A DNA stretch of 25,490 nucleotides from Haemophilus sp. C1 (GTDB lineage: Bacteria; Pseudomonadota; Gammaproteobacteria; Enterobacterales; Pasteurellaceae), in contig NZ_LDVZ01000024.1 in the NCBI RefSeq assembly GCF_001276515.1, positions 1 to 25,490 on the forward strand, in the 5' to 3' direction. The notes below the pieces were generated by a model. That model saw only the letters and a list, made by a program, of their open reading frames with translations. It ran no database searches and was not told the origin of the DNA. Below, in pieces: positions 1 through 8,181 of this stretch (positions within the stretch are counted from its first letter, which is position 1; each line of letters opens with the position of its first letter). The translations under genes were made by a program, and so were the position numbers.

Positions 1-13
1 TGAGGTGCAGATT

Positions 14-289
14 ATGTCCTACTCTTATCAATTTCGTTTGAAAATTATCAAACTCGTCACTGAACAGGATTATGGTATCCGTGAGGTGGCTAAACTTCAT
101 CAAATTTCCCACACTCTCGTCATTTATTGGCTAAAAGCATTTCGAGAAAGAGGGCTTGATGGCGTAAAATCGCCTTATACAAACCTTTAAACATCGAAAA
201 TAGTGAAGCCAAAGATGAAAAAGAAAGAAATTGAAATCCTAAAAACAATAGACTTTTCTAATTCCGTCACGCTTTATTTTTCCAAATGA
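14..289 (+). pseudogene. IS3-type transposase OrfA remnant
   Basis: The reading frame starts at ATG 14 behind TGAGGTG and gives MSYSYQFRLKIIKLV followed by a helix-turn-helix segment (residues about 17-45, including GIREVAKLHQIS). This is the usual N-terminal DNA-binding domain of IS3/IS150-type OrfA proteins. A TAA stop interrupts it at 188-190. The same frame continues after the stop with a Lys/Glu-rich stretch (MKKKEIEILK), which resembles the start of the OrfA leucine-zipper region, and ends at TGA 287-289. No orfB follows, and a psiE promoter begins at 292, so this is a decayed fragment. The family is inferred from the HTH pattern. The window edge lies immediately upstream, so the element's left end cannot be seen. 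Confidence 0.7.
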
Positions 290-291
290 CT

Positions 292-321
292 TTGACCAAC
301 TTTACAATCTTGCATTAGAAT
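292..321 (+). promoter_or_regulatory. Predicted sigma-70 promoter of psiE
   Basis: TTGACC at 292-297 matches the -35 consensus at 5 of 6 positions. TAGAAT at 316-321 matches the -10 consensus at 5 of 6. The spacer is 18 bp. Transcription would start near 328, about 27 bases before the psiE ATG, with a TAAGGA ribosome binding site at 342-347. It lies directly after the IS remnant. Confidence 0.5.
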
Positions 322-354
322 ACGAACCTTTAATTTTTGCTGTAAGGAATAAAA

Positions 355-774
355 ATGGAAGAATCTCCAGAATTAGAAAAATTGCCACGAATTATTACTG
401 GTGTATTAAAAATCGTGCTTTGCACGGCATTGATTGCGTTGGCGATTGTACTCATCATTGCCCTTGGAAAAATCACTTATACTTTAGCAATGATGGTGCT
501 TAATACTTCGGCTGTGGTGCCTTATAACGTGGCTGAACAAGCAGTAATGTTTTTCTTATATTTCGGGTTTATTGGTTTGATTGTGCAGTATTTTAAAAGT
601 GGCTATCACTTCCCTTTGCGCTATTTTATTTATGCCGGGATCACCGCGATGTTGCGTTTAATCATTGTTAATCATGAAAGCTCGGTGGATACCATCTTAT
701 TTGCAGGTGCAATTTTGATTATGGTGATCGCACTTTGTTTGGTGTTATATTCTAATAAACTGAAAAATATATAG
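355..774 (+). CDS. psiE: PsiE-family inner membrane protein
   Basis: The 139-residue product is the usual length for PsiE, the phosphate-starvation-inducible membrane protein known from E. coli (136 residues). It has about four hydrophobic segments: residues about 15-43, 58-82, 93-106 and 112-133. The PsiE-like features are a short polar N-terminus (MEESPELEKL), the FFLYFGFIGLIVQYF segment and the FPLRYFIYAGITAMLRLI segment. The ATG has a good TAAGGA site 7 bases upstream. The biochemical role of PsiE is not established, and E. coli regulation by PhoB and CRP need not hold here. I see no convincing Pho box. The gene stands alone between an IS remnant and the convergent hemY gene, and shares a bidirectional terminator with hemY. 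Confidence 0.8.
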   Translation: MEESPELEKLPRIITGVLKIVLCTALIALAIVLIIALGKITYTLAMMVLNTSAVVPYNVAEQAVMFFLYFGFIGLIVQYFKSGYHFPLRYFIYAGITAMLRLIIVNHESSVDTILFAGAILIMVIALCLVLYSNKLKNI

Positions 775-794
775 CTTTATATTCAAAGCAACAA

Positions 795-823
795 AAAACG
801 CACTTCAATTTGAAGTGCGTTTT
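795..823. terminator. Bidirectional terminator between psiE and hemY
   Basis: AAAACGCACTTCAA (795-808) and its perfect complement TTGAAGTGCGTTTT (810-823) form a hairpin with A/T tracts on both sides, so it can end psiE (plus) and hemY (minus). The stem carries partial USS cores (CGCACTT, AAGTGCG) that lack the full 9-base match. Confidence 0.8.
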
Positions 824-838
824 ATCTTTTAAGTTGAG

Positions 839-2125
839 TTACTCAGATTTGCTTTCTAAAAGTGCGGTTGAATTTTCTTCTATTTTTTCTTCCGCACTTT
901 CTGAGACGACATCTTGAATTGCCATCACTGATTTCAAATTCTCTTGGCGAACTTGCTCAGCTAATGCTTTATCACCCGCTTGTTCAAATACATAAGATGC
1001 CATCATCAAATCATTTGGCTCTAACTGTTCAGGGCAAGCTATCACGTTTTTGAATACGTCTGCTGCTTTAGCAAATTCATTGTTACGAACATATAAATAA
1101 CCTAAGGCACGATTGATACAGCATTTTTGTTTTTCATCTGCGCGTTTTGCGCGTTTTTCGATTAGCTTGAGAAGTTTACTATTGTCTTCAGGTTGTAAAC
1201 GTGTAATTTGAGTACAAAGTTCTTTGCTAATGCTGGTGTTATCGCCAATTTTCTTCAATACTTCAACTGTAAATTCTGATGCTGATTCATGATCATTACA
1301 ATCAATTAAACGCTGAATTAAACCAACTTTGAGATCAATATTATTACGACGACTACGAGACTGAGCATCCCACCATTCAAGTAAACCATCTACGCCTTCT
1401 TCATTCATTTTCTCATCAAGCAAACCATTTTCTGTTTGAGAACGAAGATCTTTGAACTCTTCAGCACTGAATAAACCACTATTTTCAACACCATCTAGAA
1501 TCTTATCGAGAGCTTGATAAGCTTTAGAACGAAGATAAATTTCTACTGCAAGTTTTAACACTTCTTTATTGCGGCCAGCCATTTCTAACAAGCTATCCAC
1601 AGAACTGCGCGCTGCTGGCAATTTATTTTGTTGTAATAAGATACGCGTGCGGGCAATTTCCACCAGCAAATTATCTGAACCAGCTAATTCAGTGGCTTCA
1701 ATCAAATAGCGATTTGCGCTAAATTCATCACCTCGTTGTTGTGCTGCTTCAGCTGCTTTGATGAGGTTTAACACAGGCTCAGCAGAATGTTTGGCATTCT
1801 TACCAATCAATTTTTCTGCTTTGGCGTAATCCCCTTCATTCATCTTCATAAAACCTTCAAGGGTTTGTTTCTGCGCTCTCACACGTTTACGGCTAGAAAA
1901 CCAATTATAAGAACCGCGACTTAAACGTAGAAAACGCGTTACGATCCATTCCAAACCATAAATAATCGCTAAAGCAATTACGAAGAAAATCACTAATGTC
2001 GTAATCGACATTTCAACGATATTATTTGTTGTTTCAATACGAACATAGCCTTGCTGACCAGAAAGATAAGGCCCTGCAACTAACCCAGCAAGCAATGCTA
2101 GCATTAAAAAAAGCACTCTAAACAT
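839..2125 (-). CDS. hemY: HemY, TPR-repeat inner membrane protein
   Basis: HemY is an inner-membrane protein of 428 residues that in enterobacteria is encoded in hemCDXY. The N-terminus has two hydrophobic segments, residues about 2-20 and 42-60, with the motif [11 protein letters not shown] between them. The rest is helical tetratricopeptide-like sequence (for example residues about 90-180 and 335-400, with [16 protein letters not shown]), as in family members. It should face the periplasm or act as a membrane scaffold; its biochemical function is unsettled even in E. coli. It is the second gene after hemX, with a 9-base gap and an AAGGAT ribosome binding site inside the gap. A USS sits at 860-868 near the 3' end. 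The hemC and hemD genes that normally sit upstream are absent here. Confidence 0.9.
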   Translation of the reverse strand: MFRVLFLMLALLAGLVAGPYLSGQQGYVRIETTNNIVEMSITTLVIFFVIALAIIYGLEWIVTRFLRLSRGSYNWFSSRKRVRAQKQTLEGFMKMNEGDYAKAEKLIGKNAKHSAEPVLNLIKAAEAAQQRGDEFSANRYLIEATELAGSDNLLVEIARTRILLQQNKLPAARSSVDSLLEMAGRNKEVLKLAVEIYLRSKAYQALDKILDGVENSGLFSAEEFKDLRSQTENGLLDEKMNEEGVDGLLEWWDAQSRSRRNNIDLKVGLIQRLIDCNDHESASEFTVEVLKKIGDNTSISKELCTQITRLQPEDNSKLLKLIEKRAKRADEKQKCCINRALGYLYVRNNEFAKAADVFKNVIACPEQLEPNDLMMASYVFEQAGDKALAEQVRQENLKSVMAIQDVVSESAEEKIEENSTALLESKSE

Positions 2126-2134
2126 AGGCTATCC

Positions 2135-3379
2135 TTATTTTTGTAACTCAGCTTTTGCTGGTTGAGATTCTTGTTTTTCTGGTGCAGGTGCTTCTGTTGC
2201 CGCACCTTCAGCTTTAGGCATAGTTTCAATGGCTTTATCCGCTTCAATTTCCACCTTTTGAACATCTAACGGCGCACGATTGAGATATTTATCAAGCAAG
2301 GTCAAACTTTTTAATTGCTCTGGCACATCTACATAAATAGAAGAATCAGCCAGCTCATCTACTGATTTTAAGAAATTTTGCGTCACTTCTGCACTCGTAT
2401 CAAAATAGCTACGAACCCAAGAAGCAACTGCATCTAAAGATTGTTTATAAAGTTCATCTTGCTGACGTGGCACAGCCATAATAGCAAGTTGTAAACGTAA
2501 ACGAATGTTCTCACGAAGATAAATATCTTGGTTTGGTGCAAGCAATTCTTTTTTATCCGCACTTTGTTTTGACGAAATACGAATGAAGTGATTTAAGAAA
2601 GAAGTTGCGCTCTTTTCTACATTTTGCTGCCAATCTGCAATATCATCAGATAATTTACCGCTCTTTTCTGGCGTTTCATCAAAATTCACATTCAACGCTT
2701 GTAACTCATCCACAGTATTGGCAAGCTGTGAAAGTTTTTGCATTACTGCATTTTGGTCTACGCTTGAAAGTGAAAGAAGTTGTTTTAAATCTTGGTTGAT
2801 TGCAGTACGGATCGCATTCGCTTGTGAATTGTTTACCTTAACGAGTGTTTCATCAGCCAATTTTAATAAAGAAATAGCTGTATCAACATCGTTATCTAAA
2901 ACAAGTTTACGTAAGGCATTGTTTAATAAGAAATCTGCTTCGGAAAATAACCAGTCACTCGGTTGTTGTGCACCAACAAGTTGACTAACTTGTTTTACTT
3001 GAGATTGTAACGCAGCAATTTCGCCTGTTTTGCTCTCAACTAATTGCTCAAGTTGCTCGACTTTATCTTGTGCGGTTTTTAAGCCTTGTTCTAATTGTGT
3101 AACCTGTCCACTATTATCAGACACAGGGGCAGAAACAGCCACTCTACTTTGGCTTTCAAGTGCGGTTAATTTTTGATGAATTTCAACTACTTGTTGCTGA
3201 CCAAAATAATAACCAGCCCCACCAACACCTAGCGCAATGAGAATCGCCAATAAACTCAATGCTGTGCCCGTTTTTTTCACAATAGTTTGTGGAACTGGCT
3301 GTATCGTTTCTGTTTTTTCAACAACTTTTGGCGTATCACCAACTTGTTCAGTGATATCGTTATCTTGATCTTTTGCCAT
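2135..3379 (-). CDS. hemX: HemX, membrane-anchored coiled-coil protein
   Basis: The 414-residue product is a HemX-family protein, often annotated as a putative uroporphyrinogen-III C-methyltransferase. It has none of the SAM-dependent tetrapyrrole methylase motifs, so the enzymatic name is doubtful. A charged cytoplasmic N-terminus (1-36) precedes one membrane segment (about 38-59, ALSLLAILIALGVGGAGYYF). Next come a predicted coiled coil (about 62-135) and the conserved HemX domain, with motifs such as DWLFSEADFLLNNALRKL near 142-160. The C-terminus is rich in Pro, Ala, Glu and Lys. The start is set by AAGGAA 6 bases before the ATG. It is the first gene of hemX-hemY and is divergent from cyaA. 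A USS is at 3158-3166. Confidence 0.9.
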   Translation of the reverse strand: MAKDQDNDITEQVGDTPKVVEKTETIQPVPQTIVKKTGTALSLLAILIALGVGGAGYYFGQQQVVEIHQKLTALESQSRVAVSAPVSDNSGQVTQLEQGLKTAQDKVEQLEQLVESKTGEIAALQSQVKQVSQLVGAQQPSDWLFSEADFLLNNALRKLVLDNDVDTAISLLKLADETLVKVNNSQANAIRTAINQDLKQLLSLSSVDQNAVMQKLSQLANTVDELQALNVNFDETPEKSGKLSDDIADWQQNVEKSATSFLNHFIRISSKQSADKKELLAPNQDIYLRENIRLRLQLAIMAVPRQQDELYKQSLDAVASWVRSYFDTSAEVTQNFLKSVDELADSSIYVDVPEQLKSLTLLDKYLNRAPLDVQKVEIEADKAIETMPKAEGAATEAPAPEKQESQPAKAELQK

Positions 3380-3469
3380 ATCAATTCCTTAATAAGTCAG
3401 ATTGAATAAGTTAATGTACTCGCTTTAATAAGAAAAATACCGAGCAGTCGCCAATGGTAAAAATATAGA

Positions 3470-3584
3470 TTCTCATATCAGCGAAATTAAGCCATTTACG
3501 CAATAAATTTGTTGGCTATCCTATCACTCTTAGGTTAAAAAGTCATTTTGATTGTTGATATAAGAAACACCTCAGATATGAGAA
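3470..3584. repeat. Three copies of GATATRAGAA in the hemX/cyaA intergenic region
   Basis: TTCTCATATC at 3470-3479 is the complement of GATATGAGAA. GATATAAGAA occurs at 3557-3566 and GATATGAGAA at 3575-3584. The two plus-strand copies are 18 bp apart, and the minus-strand copy points the other way about 95 bp away. They occupy the 365-bp region between divergent hemX and cyaA, so they may be operator half-sites. I do not recognise the motif. Confidence 0.4.
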
Positions 3585-3658
3585 ATCGCATTAAAAATAA
3601 GATTTTTAGTCATTTATTTTGCTTTCTGATAATTTAAAGTCTCCGATTCTTCACAAAC

Positions 3659-3674
3659 TGTGATTTGCATCACA
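3659..3674. promoter_or_regulatory. CRP-cAMP binding site upstream of cyaA
   Basis: TGTGA-TTTGCA-TCACA is a perfect match to the CRP core consensus TGTGA-N6-TCACA. Its centre is 78 bp before the cyaA GTG start. It overlaps the predicted cyaA -35 element, which suggests that CRP-cAMP represses cyaA, as known for E. coli cyaA. The repression is inference; the site itself is plainly visible. Confidence 0.8.
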
Positions 3675-3692
3675 ATTTTTTGCATTTATACT
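3664..3692 (+). promoter_or_regulatory. Predicted cyaA promoter
   Basis: A -10 hexamer TATACT lies at 3687-3692. A weak -35, TTTGCA (4 of 6), lies at 3664-3669 with a 17-bp spacer, entirely inside the CRP site. The predicted transcription start near 3699 leaves a leader of about 45 bases before the GTG codon. Confidence 0.5.
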
Positions 3693-3744
3693 CCCTAAGT
3701 GGTAAATTGTTCGCCAATTTTCGTTGTTCTGGTAGGGACACCAC

Positions 3745-6276
3745 GTGGAATGTAATCTAGCACAAGCAAAACAATGGGTTAGCGCCTTGGATCAACGCCG
3801 TTTTGAGCGTGCATTACAAGGTTCCGGCGATGCATTTCAACACGTTTTAGCAGTTGTTCCTTTACTTTTACACCTAAACCATCCGCAACTTCCAGGCTAT
3901 GTTATTCACGCCCCTTCTGGCATTGCAAGTTTCCTCGCATCTGATTATCAAAAAAAGTGGCTCATCAATGAATACAGTATTCACTATGCCGATCATAAGC
4001 CTTCAACACTCAAAAGTGCGGTAAATTTTCACGAGGTTTTACCACCAATTCTAGGTGTTTATTTAATGGGGAGCTTTGGCTCAATAAGTCAAACCTCTTC
4101 TTCAGATCTTGATACTTGGATTTGTGTCCGAGACGACTTAACTCCTGATGAACAGGCTCTTCTTATCCAAAAAACTAAACGGATTAGTGAATGGGCAATG
4201 CAATTTAATGTGGAAATTAATTTTTATTTGATGGATCAACAACGTTTCCGCAATGAACATTATGCTGACCCACTGACTATTGAAAATAGTGGCTCTGCGC
4301 AATATATGTTATTGCTTGATGAGTTCTATCGCTCCGCCGTACGCTTGGCAGGTAAACCTTTACTTTGGTTGCATTTATGGGTGGAAAATGAAAAAGACTA
4401 TGAAAAAGAGGTCACTCGTTTAATTACGGAAGGGGAAATTGATCCAAATGATTGGGTAGATTTTGGCGGTTTAGGGCAATTTTCTGCAAACGAATATTTC
4501 GGTGCCAGTTTATGGCATCTTTATAAAGGGATTGATTCGCCTTATAAATCTGTGCTCAAAATTTTGTTGTTAGAAGCCTATTCCAAAGAATACCCAAACA
4601 CTTGCTTAATTGCCCGCACTTTTAAGCGAGATTTACTTACAGGCAATACCAATCCTGACCACCATTTTGATCCTTACATTGCCATTCTTGCAAAAGTAAC
4701 CCAATATTTAACCGCACTTTCTGAATTTAAACGTTTGGATTTTGTGCGCCGTTGTTTCTATGTGAAAGCAACGGAAGATTTTGCGCGTTACCAAACTAAT
4801 AATTGGCGTATTCGTTATATGGAAATCCTTGCACAAGAATGGGGATGGTCTGCAGAAACGGTAAAACATCTCAATAAGCGTCCATTTTGGAAAATTAAGG
4901 CGGTAAAAGAAAACCACGATAACATAATGAAATTTTTAATGTTGAGCTATCGTAATTTAGTGGAATTTGCACGAAAGCATCACATTCACTCGAGCGTCGT
5001 GCCACAAGATATCAACATTCTTTCTCGTAAACTTTATACTGCTTTTGAAGAACTTCCCGGCAAAGTGTCCTTATTCAACACACAGATATCTCACAATTTA
5101 TCAGAAGCACACCTGACTTTTGTGGAAGTTCGCGGCAATAAACATTTTAAAGATGGTTGGTACCTTATCAATCAACCAACGCACCATATTATGTTCTCCA
5201 AGGAACGAGTCATTGAATACGGGGAAAGCCTCAATAAATTAGTCTCTTGGGCATATTTTAATCATCTACTCACAGAAAAAACAGGGCTTGCCATTTTTAG
5301 CAAGAATGTGACTATAAGCACATTGCAACGCTTTGTCAGTAACTTGCGTCAGTCTTTTCCAAGCACAATCGCTAAACAACCTAAAAACAGTGATTTATTG
5401 AATCAATGCGAAATTCGTAACTTGTTTATTGCCATAAATCTTACCGTAGATCCAACATCCAAAGTAGAAGAAGTATTAACAGGTATTTCATCGCGAGATT
5501 TATTTAGTTTTGGATCGCTCGAACAAAGCCTCGTAGGCAGTATCGATTTTACTTATCGCAATGTGTGGAACGAAATCCGAACGCTCCATTTTGAAGGGCA
5601 AAATGCTATTTTGCTTGCACTAAAAGTGCTTTCTAACAAAATTTATCGTGGCGTTAATCGCCCAGATTCCATCCAAGTATATTGTTATAGTGAACGTTAT
5701 CGCCAAGATTTACGCCAATTAGTGATGGGATTAGTAAATCGATGCGTTAGCATTCAAGTAGGTGATATTCAACAACCTTGCCAAACATCACGCTTACGCG
5801 TGGCTGGTAAAAACTGGCAATTATTTTTTGAAGATCGCGGGATTAGCTTACAAGAAATCGGAAATGAATCTGTCTGTAATGAAACTGAAAGTGCGGTGGA
5901 TTTTGACGAAGTTTTACAAACACCAATTGAAGATGGCGAGACAAACCAAGAAAGTCGTCGCTATCCGCCAGAAATGGATGCATTCGCAAGCGAAGGATTC
6001 CTACAATTCTTTTTTGAAGATAATTCCGATGACAGCTTCAATGTTTACATTTTAGATGAATCTAATCGTCTCGAAATCTATCGCCGCTGCGATGGTGAAA
6101 AAGATGAAAAAGTGCGGGAGATTAATCAACTTTATCAAAATGCTAAACTGGAAGGCGATAAAAATCCTTATAATATCGTTCAACGTAATTTTAACTACCC
6201 TCAATTTTATCAACTACAAAATGGAAAAAATGGCATATCCATTGTGCCGTTTAAATTCCGCCCAATGAATAAGTAA
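3745..6276 (+). CDS. cyaA: Class I adenylate cyclase CyaA
   Basis: CyaA makes cAMP from ATP and supplies the ligand of CRP, which in Haemophilus controls sugar use and competence. The 843-residue length is as expected for the class I (enterobacterial) enzyme. The nucleotidyltransferase core is visible near residues 108-125: MGSFGS, then SSSDLDTW with D121 and D123 as the likely metal-binding aspartates. The C-terminal half (about 540-843) is the regulatory part that responds to the PTS in E. coli. The start codon is GTG at 3745, behind TAGGGAC; the nearby ATG at 3750 is out of frame and meets a stop at once. A rare start codon also limits E. coli CyaA, where it is TTG. USS cores are at 4014, 4711 and 5889. 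The upstream region has a perfect CRP site. gpsA follows after 73 bases. Confidence 0.97.
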   Translation: MECNLAQAKQWVSALDQRRFERALQGSGDAFQHVLAVVPLLLHLNHPQLPGYVIHAPSGIASFLASDYQKKWLINEYSIHYADHKPSTLKSAVNFHEVLPPILGVYLMGSFGSISQTSSSDLDTWICVRDDLTPDEQALLIQKTKRISEWAMQFNVEINFYLMDQQRFRNEHYADPLTIENSGSAQYMLLLDEFYRSAVRLAGKPLLWLHLWVENEKDYEKEVTRLITEGEIDPNDWVDFGGLGQFSANEYFGASLWHLYKGIDSPYKSVLKILLLEAYSKEYPNTCLIARTFKRDLLTGNTNPDHHFDPYIAILAKVTQYLTALSEFKRLDFVRRCFYVKATEDFARYQTNNWRIRYMEILAQEWGWSAETVKHLNKRPFWKIKAVKENHDNIMKFLMLSYRNLVEFARKHHIHSSVVPQDINILSRKLYTAFEELPGKVSLFNTQISHNLSEAHLTFVEVRGNKHFKDGWYLINQPTHHIMFSKERVIEYGESLNKLVSWAYFNHLLTEKTGLAIFSKNVTISTLQRFVSNLRQSFPSTIAKQPKNSDLLNQCEIRNLFIAINLTVDPTSKVEEVLTGISSRDLFSFGSLEQSLVGSIDFTYRNVWNEIRTLHFEGQNAILLALKVLSNKIYRGVNRPDSIQVYCYSERYRQDLRQLVMGLVNRCVSIQVGDIQQPCQTSRLRVAGKNWQLFFEDRGISLQEIGNESVCNETESAVDFDEVLQTPIEDGETNQESRRYPPEMDAFASEGFLQFFFEDNSDDSFNVYILDESNRLEIYRRCDGEKDEKVREINQLYQNAKLEGDKNPYNIVQRNFNYPQFYQLQNGKNGISIVPFKFRPMNK

Positions 6277-6349
6277 TATTTTCCTGTGGTTGATAGGTCA
6301 CCGAAAGATATCTATACTTATTTCCTCTTTCACTAGATAAATTGTGGAT

Positions 6350-7357
6350 ATGACAACTTCGCAAACACCAATCACTGTGCTAGGTGCGGGATCTTATGGA
6401 ACTGCGCTGGCAATGACCTTTTCTCGCAATGGTTCTCCCACTTATTTATGGGGGCACAATCCCGCCCATATCGCACAAATGCAGAGAGAACGACAAAATT
6501 ATCGTTTTTTACCAGATGTCATCTTTCCTGAGGAACTTCATTTAGAAAGCAATCTAGCACAAGCAATGGAATATTCTCAAGATATTTTAATCGTGGTACC
6601 AAGCCATGCTTTCGGTGAAATTCTTATAAAAATCAGACCACACTTAAAAGCCCACCACCGATTAATTTGGGCAACAAAAGGTCTGGAACGTAACACAGGG
6701 CGTTTACTACAAACCGTAGTTGAAGAACAACTCGGAACACAATATCCACTAGCTGTACTTTCAGGTCCAACTTTTGCAAAAGAATTAGCTCAAGGTTTAC
6801 CAACAGCCATTACGCTCGCTTCCAATAACGAGCAATTCGCGCAGGAATTTCAGTCTCGTATTCATTGTAGTAAACATTTTCGAGTCTATATAAATTCGGA
6901 TATGATTGGCGTTCAACTTGGTGGTGCAATTAAAAATGTGATCGCAATTGGCGCAGGTATTTCAGATGGTATGGGATTTGGCGCAAATGCTCGTACAGCA
7001 CTGATTACGCGTGGCATTGCGGAAATCAGCCGATTAGGTACCTCGCTCGGTGCAAATCCCAATACGTTTATGGGAATGTCTGGATTAGGCGATTTAGTGC
7101 TAACTTGCACCGATAATCAATCGCGCAATCGACGTTTTGGATTAATGCTAGGTGAAGGATTAGATGCCAAAACGGCTATGGAAAATATCGGGCAAGTCGT
7201 GGAAGGTTTTTATAATACAAAAGAAGCCTATTTGCTTGCACAAAGACAAAGTGTGGAAATGCCGATTACAGAACAAATTTATCAAATGCTGTTTTGTGGC
7301 AAAAGCGCACAAGATGTAGCGATCAGCCTTTTAGGGCGAGAATGTAAAGGCGAATAA
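6350..7357 (+). CDS. gpsA: NAD(P)+-dependent glycerol-3-phosphate dehydrogenase
   Basis: GpsA reduces dihydroxyacetone phosphate to sn-glycerol-3-phosphate, the backbone for phospholipids; plsC, acting later in the same pathway, lies 2.5 kb away. The Rossmann motif is [10 protein letters not shown] starting at residue 12. The family signatures [15 protein letters not shown] and GAIKNV (catalytic Lys near 193) are present. I chose ATG 6350 (335 residues) over the in-frame GTG at 6344 because 335 fits the family and the protein begins cleanly before the Rossmann strand. Neither start has a strong ribosome binding site. The gene is followed by cysE after 11 bases, so the two are very likely cotranscribed. 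Confidence 0.96.
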   Translation: MTTSQTPITVLGAGSYGTALAMTFSRNGSPTYLWGHNPAHIAQMQRERQNYRFLPDVIFPEELHLESNLAQAMEYSQDILIVVPSHAFGEILIKIRPHLKAHHRLIWATKGLERNTGRLLQTVVEEQLGTQYPLAVLSGPTFAKELAQGLPTAITLASNNEQFAQEFQSRIHCSKHFRVYINSDMIGVQLGGAIKNVIAIGAGISDGMGFGANARTALITRGIAEISRLGTSLGANPNTFMGMSGLGDLVLTCTDNQSRNRRFGLMLGEGLDAKTAMENIGQVVEGFYNTKEAYLLAQRQSVEMPITEQIYQMLFCGKSAQDVAISLLGRECKGE

Positions 7358-7368
7358 AAGGAGAAATT

Positions 7369-8172
7369 ATGACATTAGATGTGTGGCAACATATTCGCCA
7401 AGAAGCCAAAGAACTTGCCGAAAACGAACCAATGCTTGCCAGTTTTTTTCACTCTACAATTTTAAAGCATCAAAATCTGGGTGGTGCGCTAAGTTATTTA
7501 TTGGCGAACAAATTAGCCAATCCAATTATGCCAGCCATTTCTCTTCGCGAAATTATTGAAGAAGCCTATCAAGCCAATCCATCGATCATTGATTGTGCTG
7601 CTTGCGATATTCAAGCTGTTCGTCAGCGAGATCCTGCTGTGGAATTATGGTCTACACCATTGCTTTATTTAAAAGGTTTCCATGCGATTCAAAGCTATCG
7701 AATCACCCATTATTTATGGAATCAAAATCGTAAATCCCTTGCCCTTTATTTACAAAACCAAATTTCCGTGGCTTTCGATGTAGATATTCATCCAGCGGCG
7801 AAAATTGGACACGGTATTATGTTCGATCACGCAACAGGAATTGTTGTAGGGGAAACATCTGTAATCGAAAATGACGTCTCAATTTTGCAAGGCGTAACGC
7901 TTGGTGGTACAGGAAAAGAATCTGGCGATCGTCATCCTAAAGTACGCGAGGGTGTCATGATTGGGGCGGGAGCAAAAATTCTCGGTAATATTGAAGTGGG
8001 TAAATACGCCAAAATTGGGGCAAACTCTGTTGTGCTTAACCCTGTTCCTGAATATGCCACAGCAGCGGGTGTGCCAGCTCGAATTGTAAGTCAAGATAAA
8101 GCGGCAAAACCTGCTTTTGATATGAACCAATATTTTATCGGCATTGATGATGGCATGAATTTGAATATTTAA
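7369..8172 (+). CDS. cysE: Serine O-acetyltransferase
   Basis: CysE transfers acetyl from acetyl-CoA to L-serine, giving O-acetylserine for cysteine synthesis by CysK. The 267-residue protein has the N-terminal helical domain (1-138) and a left-handed beta-helix made of hexapeptide repeats (about 139-245). The catalytic pair is visible as D139 (VDIHP) and H154 (MFDHATG), with the same 15-residue spacing as in the E. coli enzyme. The C-terminal tail ends in DGMNLNI; the terminal Ile is the residue that docks into CysK. An AAAGGAG site precedes the ATG. It lies in a run with gpsA and the aroE-like gene, with gaps of only 11 and 9 bases. Confidence 0.97.
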   Translation: MTLDVWQHIRQEAKELAENEPMLASFFHSTILKHQNLGGALSYLLANKLANPIMPAISLREIIEEAYQANPSIIDCAACDIQAVRQRDPAVELWSTPLLYLKGFHAIQSYRITHYLWNQNRKSLALYLQNQISVAFDVDIHPAAKIGHGIMFDHATGIVVGETSVIENDVSILQGVTLGGTGKESGDRHPKVREGVMIGAGAKILGNIEVGKYAKIGANSVVLNPVPEYATAAGVPARIVSQDKAAKPAFDMNQYFIGIDDGMNLNI

Positions 8173-8181
8173 GGAAATAAA

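Noticed and set aside
3458..3480. A possible Fur box upstream of hemX (minus strand TGATATGAGAATCTATA).
   Set aside because: It matches only about half of the Fur consensus and lacks symmetry; the GATATGAGAA part is better explained by the three-copy motif in this region.
6344..6349. GTG 6344 as the gpsA start.
   Set aside because: It adds only two residues; the ATG at 6350 gives the usual family length. The evidence either way is slim.
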